Positions 1 through 9,255 of a DNA stretch of 64,000 bases are shown here, in pieces; within the stretch, counting starts at the first letter, position 1; each line of letters begins with the position of its first letter. The DNA is taken from assembly GCA_028583605.1 (NCBI GenBank), contig CM053334.1, forward strand, positions 22,495,726 to 22,559,725. Direction: 5' to 3'. The notes below the pieces were generated by a model. The model saw nothing but the letters and a program-made list of their open reading frames with translations. It made no database searches and had not been told where the DNA came from. The position numbers were made by a program, and so were the translations under genes. This stretch comes from Dastarcus helophoroides (lineage: Eukaryota > Arthropoda > Insecta > Coleoptera > Bothrideridae).

Positions 1-137
1 CTGGGAACTCTCCTAGAGAGCAGAGCAACCGCTTCGCTAGGTGGCAGTGTTTCAACTGTTGGTAGTTCAGCTACCTATGATACACGCCTGGAGGGCTGCA
101 TGAATTTGTAGTCTAGGTTGCATTCTTCTTCTTGCAT
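1..137 (+). repeat. Partial hammerhead-repeat unit (3' end of 381-bp family)
   Basis: This segment matches the last third of the 381-bp unit that is tandemly repeated at 21469-22249. It shares the stretch from CTGGGAACTCTCCTAGAGAG through CTGCATGAATTTGTAGTC and ends at the same TAGGTTGCATTCTTCTT..GCAT boundary before T-rich filler begins. The window edge cuts off the part that would hold the hammerhead core, so no ribozyme is visible here. Sharing the 3' boundary with the other array suggests a fixed element end. Confidence 0.85.
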
Positions 138-638
138 CCTGAGCTTAACTTAAAACTGACTTTTTTTCTCAAAATTTCGAATGAACACTTTCTAATTGTA
201 ACAGAGTTTTCCAAAATTTCTGCCTTACCTGCAAACTTTCGTCTTTTTTCGCAATATTCTAAACCTAGACCTAAAATTTTGGCTTTTTAACGTCGAAAGT
301 TTTACTTTAATCTTGAACTTTGGACTTTTTTTCCAAAATATTTGATTCTATATTCAAAAACTGATGGTTTTTTAATTGGATTTAAAGTTTAAATATCTAA
401 TAATAAAAATTTTCAGATTTTTGAAATTGTAGATTCCTTCGAAGTACCTTTTACTAAAAATTCAAGCTTTAAATTTTTATTTTGTTAAAAATTCAATTTC
501 AAACTTTAAATTATAGGGTTAATCTGGACATGTTCATTTATTCTTAAATTTCATCAGAAATGTCGTCTTTTTTATCGAGATTTCGAAACAGTTTTTATTT
601 ATTCTTCATGGTAGACCCTTATTGACCGGAAATATTAT
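138..638. other. T-rich degenerate filler
   Basis: AT-rich, T-biased sequence with recurrent AAATTTCGA-like motifs. No open frame of interest, RNA gene or mobile element was seen. Confidence 0.6.
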
Positions 639-918
639 GTTTTTTTTCAATTTATTTAACATTTCTCGGCCCAGTTTGGAAATATTTAAATTTTTATGGT
701 TTGTTGACAATTTTCTAAACAGTTTTTGAAATGCGACTACGCATTAAATTTATTGAAAACGTCACCTCATGACAGTTCACAAATTAAGAGGTTAGTTTAT
801 TTTACATAGAATAGGAGTAATGAAAAATAGGAGACCAAAAATTAGATATGGAAAAATAAATTTTTTTTGTTATTTTGATAAATTAGAAAAATATAAAAAA
901 TACATAAAAAAGATTGTA

Positions 919-965
919 GCACTGGACATCGATGTTTCGCTCTCATTTGAGCTCGTCAGCAGTGC
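919..965 (-). ncRNA. Type I hammerhead ribozyme (complete core)
   Basis: Read on the minus strand: stem I 5' strand GCACTG, core CTGACGA, stem II GCTC..GAGC with a small loop, core GAAA, stem III CATCGATG, cleavage triplet GTC, and stem I 3' strand CAGTGC. GCACTG and CAGTGC are exact reverse complements (6 bp). Every invariant core residue (CUGANGA, GAAA, NUH) is present. Stem III is an 8-nt palindrome. It could form a 3-bp hairpin, or a longer helix between two RNA copies, which is the dimeric arrangement described for retrozyme and Penelope-type hammerheads. Cleavage is predicted after the C paired to position 925. Activity is inferred, not shown. Confidence 0.85.
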
Positions 966-1110
966 ATAACATGGAAAGGGAACAATGAGGAAGAAATACT
1001 TAAAAATAAAAAAAAATTTTTAACATATAAAAAAGAAAAATAAAGAAATTTTTAAATGAATAGACGTTTCATCATTAATTTACTGTGTTAAAAATTTAAA
1101 TATTTGAAGC

Positions 1111-1180
1111 TCGATCCACAAGAAACAACTACTCCGAGGGCTAATACCCCTTCCGGCATTGAACTACACTTGTGGGTCGA
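1111..1180. repeat. Inverted repeat / hairpin within TIR element
   Basis: TCGATCCACAAG (1111-1122) and CTTGTGGGTCGA (1169-1180) pair over 12 bp with one G-T type mismatch. The loop of about 46 nt is GC-richer than its surroundings and could be a structured part of the element's RNA. Confidence 0.6.
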
Positions 1181-1250
1181 AAAAATATTGCCAAACTGGG
1201 CCGAAGAAATGTTAAATAAATTGAAAAAAAAAACAGTTTTTATTATTGTT

Positions 1251-1731
1251 TTTTGTCAAATTTTGTTTTTTTTCTGAAACTGCCAAATTCAATTTGATTA
1301 AAATTATTTTTTTTAACCCTTAATTTTGACTCGGGGATTTTGATTTTATTTTGAAATTTCGAACCTGATCCTGAAATTTTGATTTTGTTTCGAAATTTCT
1401 GTTTAAACAGTTCCAAATTTTTCGTTCTTTTTTAGGTAACGATTTTCCTTTCATAATTTTTATTCTCACTTTTGTAAGAAATTTCGATTGTAAACTCGAA
1501 AGTTCAGGAAAATTTGTATTTGAATATAAACTTTCGACTTTTCTCAAAATTTCGATTTCAATTTTCACTTTTTTTTCTAATTGTTCGCTTAAAAACTCAA
1601 AATTTCTTTCTTTGTTGGGGCTTTTGGTCTTATATGTATTTTTAAAACTTCGACTTTTCAAATTTTTTTATAAACCGAGTTATTTCGAAATTTTGACGTT
1701 TTTTTCACAATTAAAAATTTGCACTTGCAAT
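1251..1731. other. T-rich degenerate filler
   Basis: TTTCGAAATTTCGAC-like minisatellite-derived sequence. The 113-codon minus-strand open frame here is lysine- and phenylalanine-rich and simply translates the repeat. Confidence 0.6.
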
Positions 1732-1849
1732 ATGTAACGCAATGTAAATAGATGGAATAGAATGTAAAATAGAATTGTATAATTTAGTAAATAAAAAAAG
1801 TTTCTAGAAGGATCTGATAAGGGGAAAGCGGCCGCGATAACGAAACAAA

Positions 1850-1899
1850 TGGCAGATAAGCGTTCCAGAAATTTAGGGAACGATAAGCCTTATCTGCCG
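1850..1899. repeat. Nested hairpin in LTR U3
   Basis: CAGATAAG and CTTATCTG flank an inner GTTCC/GGAAC pair just upstream of the TATA box. The outer arms recur in the LTR at 58221-58594 and, more decayed, at 18145-18418. This could be a conserved regulatory or structural element. Confidence 0.5.
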
Positions 1900-1927
1900 A
1901 AAAGTTCTAGAAGCAGGGGGCCAAAGC

Positions 1928-1934
1928 TATAAAA
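1928..1934 (+). promoter_or_regulatory. LTR TATA box
   Basis: TATAAAA followed by a GC-rich GGCGGTC. The same arrangement occurs at 58417-58423, and as TATATAGGGCGG at about 18314 in the other LTR copies. Confidence 0.7.
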
Positions 1935-2133
1935 GGCGGTCAGCTTTCCCTCGAGTCGATCAGTTAGAAGTCAGTGTAGTTAGTGGGTTAGCAATTAGTA
2001 AATAATAAGTGAGTTACTGTTCAGTTAAATGTGCCAAGTTAATTGTCAATTGTGGTGATCCAAGTTGAGTTCGATAATAAAGTGGGTATAATCCATCACG
2101 TGTAATCAATTCGAACCGATAGAGCGCGTAACA

Positions 2134-3420
2134 ATATTATTTATTTTTCGAATAGTTTTTCTTATAAATTTTAAACTTAACTTCTTTCGTAATATTCTCG
2201 AATACAGTTCCTGGTAATGGTGGTTTTGACCTTTTAGTGCCTTTTTTAGAGTATTTTGTATTTTTAATACCTTTTTTTAGCCATTCGTTTTTGCCTAATC
2301 TAACGTTTTGTTCACCTTTTACTTTTATTTGATTGTGCCTAAAATCCGATCTCTAATGATCATTAACAAATGATTTTCAGTGGATGAGAGAAAAGAAATA
2401 ATTAAGGCTACCACACTTTCTAAGTCCTGGCCTAATTTCTAGGCAAATCCGGAGAATCCAGATTGCACTTTCTAGTTCAATTTTTATACATTGCCAATGT
2501 AGAGAGGGCAATATCCTTCTTCTATAATTTCGAGGGCGGCGCATTTCACATGATAGGTCGCGAGTTCAAACCCTGGTGTCGGTTAGACATTTCTTAATTC
2601 TATTGCACGATTTTCAAAATAATGTAACTCGAAGAAAAATGATTATCGATATCATAGAGAATTTTTTATTTTGTTCTTTACAAATTAAACAGAACGAACA
2701 AGCCAATACTGTATATTTATAAATAATGGGGAATCTTTTCGTATATAGTCCATTTTATTTTAGTTCAAATTGCGTTACGGAATTAATTGATAAAGCCGCT
2801 AAAGCGTAATTGATAATGGATTGGGGGAAAATTCGAGATAGTAAAGAACAAGATCGTGAAAAAGCAGTAAAAATAGACGACCGGTTTGAACGAGTGCATG
2901 CGATACAGGAAACATAGGATATAGACAGGAGTTGATAGCCGATTTTACCAATAGTGGACCAATGAAAGCTGCCTGAAACAGATACGTAGACTTTACGATA
3001 CGAGACCAATTAGCGTTATGGCCGCTTGCGATTTCTTAGTTGCTGTGCTTAGTCGTTAACGATATAAGACTGTACCGGCTGCCTATCATCGTAAATTACC
3101 AATAAAAGCTTACCCATTGCCTAGGATCGACGACTCGAATCTACACAATCACCTCGGGAAAATAAGAAATTCACAACCGAGATGTACGATGCAAGCAAGC
3201 TCGCAAAGCTCACTGCATGGAGGTAACTTTCATTCTTGTATTATGGGATTGCATCGTACCAATGCATCATACCAATCAAGACCAACAGTAATCGTAGCAA
3301 ACAGTTTTTAGAACGTTTGATCTCTGCTGCGCAGACTGCGTCCAGACTGGCACCACTACTCAATTTTTAGCATAGGCTGTCAACGTGGATACAATAATAC
3401 AAATCTCCAGGGCGCAGTAG
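2134..3420. other. Non-repetitive island
   Basis: More complex sequence than the filler, with no convincing coding exon. The open frames at 2755-3009 (minus) and 3117-3311 (plus) show no recognised domain. A tRNA-like B box lies at about 2555-2572. Confidence 0.4.
2545..2590 (+). repeat. Possible tRNA-derived SINE remnant (B box)
   Basis: GGTCGCGAGTTCAAACCCTGG resembles a Pol III B box and tRNA T arm (consensus GGTTCRANNCC). A recognisable A box and a full cloverleaf are missing, and the T stem does not pair well. At best this is a decayed SINE. Confidence 0.25.
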
Positions 3421-4860
3421 ATTTTCATCTTAAACTTTCGACCTTAAACGCTAAATTTAATCAAAATTTCCATTTGTCCCAAAATTTGGAATTTAATCAT
3501 AAATATTTAAATTTAGTTCCAAGTTGTTTCCTTAAATGTCCATTTCAATTACGAAGTGGTTTTCGAATTCTGAATTTTTCGAAGACTAAATTTTGCTCTT
3601 TTCAAATTTCTATATATTATTATCTTTTTAAATCTGCCTACCTTAATTAAAAACTTTATCAATTATAAAATTTCCACTTCGTTTTTAATTTCAAAATTTC
3701 AACTTTAAAATTAACATTCTACAAATAATACGTAATTTTGAAAAGAAAAATCGCAATTTACTAACTTTCGTTGCTGATTAGCTTCCCTATTTTTAAAATA
3801 TACATGTTACTTTTGTAGATAGAGGAAATTAACGAACTCGTTGATTAATCCCTAAGAATTCTTGATATCCAGTATTGGGTAATTTATCAGTCTAATCTGT
3901 GTTGAAATTAAGAGAGGCAACATAATTTTTGGTGTAATGCAAGAGGGAGAGGGAGACGCTATAAGCATATATGTCAACTTTTAATTTTTTTTTAAATCTT
4001 ATTAGTGGGTTATTATGTGACAAGAGATAATAAATCGTCAAAGCAATACTTTTAATAATTATTATATTCTTTACAGATTTAACAAATCTGACAACTAAAC
4101 TTTCCAATAGTAGTATGAAAAAATTTGGTTTAAAAATAATATGAAAAAATTCAATTTTCTATTTATTTTCGAATCTGAGGCATTTTTCTTACAAAAATTA
4201 TTATACTTGCGTCATCGACACGTTATCGAATAAGAGCAGAACAATGATTTTTTTTCATCCGCGACGACTTTAAAAACATGATATATCTGGAAATATCCAT
4301 TTAGATTAATGAATGTTTCTTGTGCGTTCTGCGAGAGATAATTTTCCCATCTGATAAATGTCGACGCAGCGTTGTTCAGTTCGTATTTTTAATTTGACTA
4401 ATGGATCTCAAGATTGGCGATCACTTTTCAATTCGTCGAGCATTTTTTTGTGTTCCTTCCGTCTGCGAAACATTGAACATTGAAAAGTGTATAGAAAAGA
4501 CAATGCCGTCTGTCACTTCGCATTTCGGGATACCCGAATCGCATTAATAAAATATCAAATTGCTTCGGCACTCGAAAATTATAAGCTTTTTAATATTTAC
4601 CTTGTGGGGTTCGATTACATTTTCTTCTAATACGACACAGTTCAAAATAATGCCAATTATTTACGCTTAATATTTTTACCAGCAAACTAAATAGAGAGTT
4701 TGCTTGACTTAAGTTTTTATTCCATTCAAGCTGTGTAACACAAGCTGACGAAATTGATTCTAGAGCTAAAATAAATTTATGGTGTCCAATCATGATCTTA
4801 ATAAATCAGTTTTTATAACACAATAATTCCAATGGTGTTCGTTCAAAAAACGTTTTCTCG
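3421..4860. other. Filler (to about 3780) then unique AT-rich sequence
   Basis: No supported feature. Short minus-strand open frames at 3892-4107 and 4590-4793 have no recognised domains. Confidence 0.4.
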
Positions 4861-5930
4861 AAATTCGATCTATTTTTGGATAAAAACTGTGTAATATTTA
4901 CTTGGAAAATTTAAAAAATATATTGTTTGAATTCCAATATTTGTGAAAAGGTAATAATTCTGATCCATCTTTATAGAAAATCTGTCTTTCTTCTCAAAAT
5001 TTCGAAATTTCAAAATTGGAACAAGGGGGGACGGGTAATGCGTTCGTCGCCCTCTCACTTTCAACTTTTTTTTGAAATTTCAATTTGTTTCTCGAAATTT
5101 CCTACTTTTTCTTTTCAGAATTCGTCATTTTTTCGAAATTTTGGGTCTATCCTCTTTATCCAAGAAGTTTGACATTTTCAGGGAAGTTTTAAATTTTTTT
5201 CCAGATTTCGACTTTTTCACGAAATTTCGATCGTCTTTTTGAAAATTTAATTTTTTTGAATTTTCGTTTTCGACGCCGACATTCCTACCATGTTTTTCGA
5301 AATTTTCGACATTTGATTCCGAAATTCTATTCTACGCTTCTGTAGTTTTTGATTTTTTTTCGAAATGTTAATTTTTTTTCAACACTAACCTTTTTGCTTC
5401 AAATTCGACTTTCTCTGACCTTTGAATTTTTTTATAATTTCGACTATTTCTCTCGTAATTTAACTTAGTTTTACATCCAAATTCGATTTTTTATTTTTTT
5501 AGAAACCATTTTTCACCGAAGTTTATTATTTTCTCGAAATTTCGACTTTTTGTACTTAAGACTTGACCAATTTCGCAAAACTTCTATTTTTTCATTGAAA
5601 TGTCAACTTTTTATCAAATTTCGTCCTTTTCTGGAAATTTTAACTATTTTTTCAATATTCATCTTTTTTTTTCAAAATTTCGACTTTATTCTCAAAATCC
5701 GACTTTCTCTGGAAAAATTAAAATTTATTTACAACTTTTTTAATTAAAATATCAATGCTTCTCTTGAAATTTTGACTTCTTTTCTTAAAATTTGACTTTT
5801 CCTGCGAAATTCTCTACTTTGCCGAAAATTCGTTTTTTTTCCGAAATTTTAATTTTTTGTCTCAAAATTCGTGCTTATCCCTCAAAATCTCGACTTTATT
5901 ATAAAAGTTCCACTCTTTTTACATCAAAGC
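4861..5930. repeat. Degenerate TCGAAATTTCGAC minisatellite
   Basis: T-rich strand with the motif TTTTTCGAAATTTCGAC recurring roughly every 20-50 bases. Open frames across it are translations of the motif. Confidence 0.6.
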
Positions 5931-6040
5931 TTGATTTTCTTAGGTAATTTCGAATTTATTCCGCTCTATGAGCATTTTGACTTTTCGACTTTCGATTCCT
6001 TTTCGGTTTTGATTTTTTTAATTTCAACTTCTTTCCCCAA

Positions 6041-6137
6041 GAAGAGAGAGAGAGAGGAAGGGGAGAGAAGAGAGAGAGGAGAGAGAGAAGAGAGAGATCA
6101 GAGGTAGCGAGAGAGAGAGAAGAGAGAGATCAGAGGT

Positions 6138-6171
<34 letters not shown>
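6041..6171 (+). repeat. GA-rich microsatellite
   Basis: (GA)n and GAGAGAAG repeats. Sister tracts lie at 6449-6572 and 7618-7648 in the duplicated copies. It is purine-only over long runs. Confidence 0.9.
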
Positions 6172-6175
<4 letters not shown>

Positions 6176-6448
6176 GCTTTGAGGTTTAAAAATTACAGTT
6201 AATGTTCCTACCAATTGTAAAGTTATGCCAAATTAAGCAAATTTACCCACCATCCATATGAATTGAAGCAGTAATATGGAGCAGTTGGGGCAGTTATAGA
6301 TTGATTTTAATTTATAAATCGTACAACCATTTTTTTTTGATTTTCTTAGGTAATTTCGAATTTATTCCGCTCTATGAACATTTTGACTTTTCGACTTTCG
6401 ATTCCTTTTCGGTTTTGATTTTTTTTAATTTCAACTTCTTTCCCCAAG

Positions 6449-6572
6449 AAGAGAGAGAGAGAGGAAGGGGAGAGAAGAGAGAGAGGAGAGAGAGAGAAGA
6501 GAGAGATCAGAGGTAGCGAGAGAGAGAGAAAGAGAGAGAGAGAGAGATACAAGGAGTAGAGACTGAGAGAGG
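6449..6572 (+). repeat. GA-rich microsatellite (duplicate)
   Basis: Second-copy equivalent of the tract at 6041-6171, with extra AAGGAGTAGAG interruptions. Confidence 0.9.
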
Positions 6573-6580
6573 GGTGCTTT

Positions 6581-7617
6581 GAGGTTTAAAAATTACAGTT
6601 AATGTTCCTACCAATTGTAAAGTTATGCCAAATTAAGCAAATTTACCCACCATCCATATGAATTGAAGCAGTAATATGGAGCAGTTGGGGCAGTTATAGA
6701 TTGATTTTAATTTATAAATCGTACAACCATTTTTTCGGTTTTCTGTCTTTATTAGGAATATTTGTTGCAAACCAGGAGCGCCCTGCTAGGGGAGTTATGA
6801 GTTGATTTGTATTTATAAATCAAATTTTTTTCGATTTTTGGTTTTTTTGTTAATAGATAATGATTAAAACACATAACTGACGATATAAGTTTAGGAATAG
6901 TGAGTTGTTTGTAATTTTTTTTTTTTGCTTATATATTAACTTGGCATTAAATTTGTCGATATTGTGATGATTTTATACGAGATGATTTAATGCAGGATGC
7001 AAACGTAGATTGGTGGATGCACAAATGGCTTAGAAGGGATTCCCCGCACGTTTTCGCTCAAGAACGAAACGGTGGAATATCAATGGCAATGAATATTGGT
7101 GGAACGGACTGGTCCTTGGGTATCTTCAAGGATTGAAAAACAAATCTTGTCCCCTGCAATCAGGAAATATTAAAAAACACAACAGAGGTTGCTCTAACGC
7201 GTTTCGATTGCCAAGCTATCGTGTTCAGAGAGATACTTTTTTTCTTTTCAGAACTATTCAATTGGTTGTGAGAGTTGTATTTTTAGACTAAAGAAGCTGT
7301 TGTTGTATTTTGTTTTCGATTGGTGTTACGTAAATTTAAAATAAATGTCTAAAATAAAACTCAATCCCGGCGCATCCACCAAAACGCGTGTGTTGGGGTT
7401 GGTCGTTTTCCCATCAGTTTTCCTCGTTTTTTTGTGGGATAGTGGGCAGTAGGTTACATGTAAAGAATATATGTGTATTTGAGGTTTAAAAATTACAATT
7501 AATGTTCCTACCAATTGTAAAGTTATGCCAAATTAAGCAAATTTACCCAATTACCGAAATTTTTCAATCAACTTTCTCGTCCTCAACACATTATCTTTTA
7601 TTAAAAACCAATAACTA
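6581..7617 (+). mobile_element. Family A dispersed repeat, copy A
   Basis: About 1.04 kb, starting GAGGTTTAAAAATTACAG and ending near AAAAACCAATAACTA. It is collinear with copy B at 7663-8715. In order it holds an AT-rich 5' part with GGAGCAGTTGGGGCAG, a coding-looking block (about 6957-7136), the left arm of the foldback family beginning ATTGGTGGAACGGACTGG, a decayed hammerhead-like core on the minus strand (about 7200-7245), and a 3' part with CCGGCGCATCCACCAAAACG and GTGGGATAGTGGGCAG. The family is unclassified. No transposase or reverse transcriptase is visible. Confidence 0.7.
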
Positions 7618-7648
7618 AGAGAGAAAGAGAGAGAGAGAGAGAGAGAGT
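7618..7648 (+). repeat. GA microsatellite
   Basis: Short (GA)n between family A copies A and B. Confidence 0.9.
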
Positions 7649-7662
7649 TTTTGGGGTGTTTT

Positions 7663-8715
7663 GAGGTTTAAAAATTACAGTTAATGTTCCTACCAATTGT
7701 AAATTATGCCAAATTAAGCAAATTTACCCACCAACCATATGAATTGAAGCAGTAATATGGAGCAGTTAGGGCTGTTATAGATTGATTTTAATTTTACAAA
7801 TCGTACAACCATTTTTTCGGTTTTCTGTCTTTATTAGGAATGTTTGTTGCAAGCCAGGAGCGCCCTGCTGGGGGAGTTATGAGTTGATTTGTATTTATAA
7901 ATCAAATTTTTTTCGATTTTTTGTTTTTTTTTAATAGATAATGATTGAAACACATAACTGATAATATGAGTTTAGGAATAGTGAGTTGTTTGAAATCATA
8001 GCAGGAAGATTTTTTGTTTTGCTTATAGGATTAACTTGCATCAAATTTGTCGATATTGTGATGATTTTATACGAGATGATTTAATGCAGGATGCAAACGT
8101 AGATTGGTGGATGCACAAATGGCTTAGAAGGGATTCCCCGCACGTTTACGCTCAAGAACGAAACGGTGGAATATCAATGGCAATGAATATTGGTGAAACG
8201 GACTGGTCCTTGGGTATCTTTAAGGATTGAAATACAAATCTTGTCCCCTGAAATCAGGAAAGATTAAAAACACAACAGAGGTTGCTCTAACGCGTTTCGA
8301 TTGCCAAGCTATCATCTTAAGAGAGATACTTTTTTTCTTTTCAAAATTATTCAATAGGTTGTAAGAGTCGTATTTTTAGACTAAAGAAGCTTTTGTTGTA
8401 TTTTGTTTGCGGTTGGTGTTATGTAAATTTAAAATAAGTGTCTAAAATGAAACTCAATCCCGGCAGCATGCACCAAAACGCGTGTGTTGGGGTCGGTCGT
8501 TTATCCATCAGTTTTCCTCGTTTTTTTTTTGTGGGATAGTGAGCAGTAGGTTACGTGTAAAGAATATATGTGAATTTGAAGGTTTAAAAATTACAGTTAA
8601 TGTTCCTACCAATTGTAAAGTTATGCCAAATTAAGCAAATTTACCCAATTACCCAAATTTTTCAATCAACTTTCCCGTCCTCAACACATTATATTTTATT
8701 AAAAACCATTAACTA
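7663..8715 (+). mobile_element. Family A dispersed repeat, copy B
   Basis: Collinear with copy A in every block. The two copies share the same 3' tail (CCCAATTAC..AAATTTTTCAATCAAC), so the pair is a tandem duplication or adjacent insertion. This copy holds the intact 64-codon frame at 8036-8230. It also supplies the uninterrupted target sequence (AATAGATAATGATTG, about 7932-7946) that lets the transposon insertion at 13470-16105 be read. Confidence 0.7.
8036..8230 (+). CDS. Short open frame in family A repeat, possible captured exon
   Basis: A 64-codon frame containing CRYCDDFIRDD, VDWWMHKWLRRDS and YAQERNGG. It is preceded by a splice-acceptor-like tract TTTTGCTTATAG ending at 8028. The same block recurs at 6957-7136 and 16204-16355 with nearly the same protein reading; the first of these has TAA where this copy has CAA. 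The last residues (TDWSLGIFKD) translate the start of the foldback arm, so the natural exon, if any, is shorter. I do not recognise the protein. Composition (tryptophans, charged residues) is unlike the filler, which is why it may be an exon captured from a host or element gene. It could equally be a chance frame in a conserved repeat. Confidence 0.25.
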   Translation: MHQICRYCDDFIRDDLMQDANVDWWMHKWLRRDSPHVYAQERNGGISMAMNIGETDWSLGIFKD

Positions 8716-9255
8716 GAAATAAAGAATGCTCTGTAGTTTTTAAAATTCTATTCGCATTTTATATACGCTCATTATTTTTGGATATTAATTGTTAGAGTCA
8801 AAAGTGGCTTTTTTGGTCCATGACGTTCTCACGGTTAGGTTAAATACTGCTGGTGCCAAAAAAATTAGACTAAAGATGTAAAAACTAGACACACGGAGCT
8901 TACAGTTGCTTTTTTTACTTTTCTTTATGGCTATTTTGCTTTGAATTACAGCTTGTTGATAGTCACCTAAAAATTTGAGGTTATGTTGTTTATTCCTTAA
9001 TGCGCCTGATATATTTTATAAATTTAGTTTAAATAAATTTAAGAAAATGCGTTCAAGACATCAATCTCTTGAAAAATAGCGTATTGCAACTAACTATCCA
9101 AAGTTACAAATATTTCGCACAAAATTAGAGAATGGATGGAAATTCATTTGTAAGCAGTCTTTGAAATTTTCAAATAAATGTGGACACTTTGAAAATGAGT
9201 TACAATCTACGTCTACATTTACTTGAAAATTTAGATCTGTGCTTTAAAATTTTGT
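8716..9255. other. AT-rich spacer
   Basis: Nothing recognised. Grades into filler before the 634-bp satellite. Confidence 0.4.

Larger units (their letters stand above)
640..1250. mobile_element. TIR-bounded nonautonomous element carrying a hammerhead
   Basis: The left edge (about 641-690) has AATTTATTTAACATTTCTCG then GCCCAGTTTGGAAATATTT. The right edge (about 1185-1240) holds its reverse complement, with CCAAACTGGGCCG and AAATGTTAAATAAATTG. The ends therefore form terminal inverted repeats of about 45 bp with a few mismatches. Inside lie a minus-strand hammerhead (919-965) and a 12-bp inverted repeat TCGATCCACAAG / CTTGTGGGTCGA at 1111-1122 and 1169-1180. Isolated copies of the same end occur near 40910-40980 and 53395-53450, so this is a repeated family. 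No transposase is present. The superfamily is not recognised. Confidence 0.6.
1733..2133 (+). mobile_element. Solo LTR, copy 1 (probable Ty3/Gypsy-type)
   Basis: Starts TGTAACGCAATG and ends GTAACA, matching the 58221-58594 copy. It contains a TATA box (TATAAAA, 1928-1934), a downstream CAGTGTAGTTAG initiator-like stretch, and an AATAAA polyadenylation signal at 2077-2082, in the right order for a U3-R-U5 LTR. ATAT flanks both ends, although on the left one T appears shared with or lost from the LTR start. No internal gag or pol lies on either side, so it is a solo LTR. The 4-bp duplication seen in its relatives fits Ty3/Gypsy or BEL; the choice is inference. Confidence 0.8.
5933..6737 (+). 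repeat. Recent 406-bp tandem duplication
   Basis: GATTTTCTTAGGTAATTTCG begins at 5933 and again at 6339. Both copies run through a GA-rich tract, then GAGGTTTAAAAATTACAG, to AATTTATAAATCGTACAACC. The copies are nearly identical apart from GA-tract length, which suggests a young duplication, perhaps promoted by the GA tracts. Confidence 0.85.

Noticed and set aside
1811..1835. CTGATAAGGGGAAA in the LTR as a hammerhead core
   Set aside because: Position 8 of the CUGANGA box is A rather than G and there is no stem II between the boxes.
1828..1835. NotI-like word GCGGCCGC as a sign of vector contamination
   Set aside because: The same word sits at the same place in the independent LTR copy at 58316-58323, so it is native LTR sequence.
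2545..2590. Functional tRNA gene
   Set aside because: Only a B-box-like stretch is present; no A box, acceptor stem or anticodon arm can be built.
6877..6895. CTGACGA in family A as a hammerhead core
   Set aside because: No GAAA box or stem II follows; other copies read CTGATAA.
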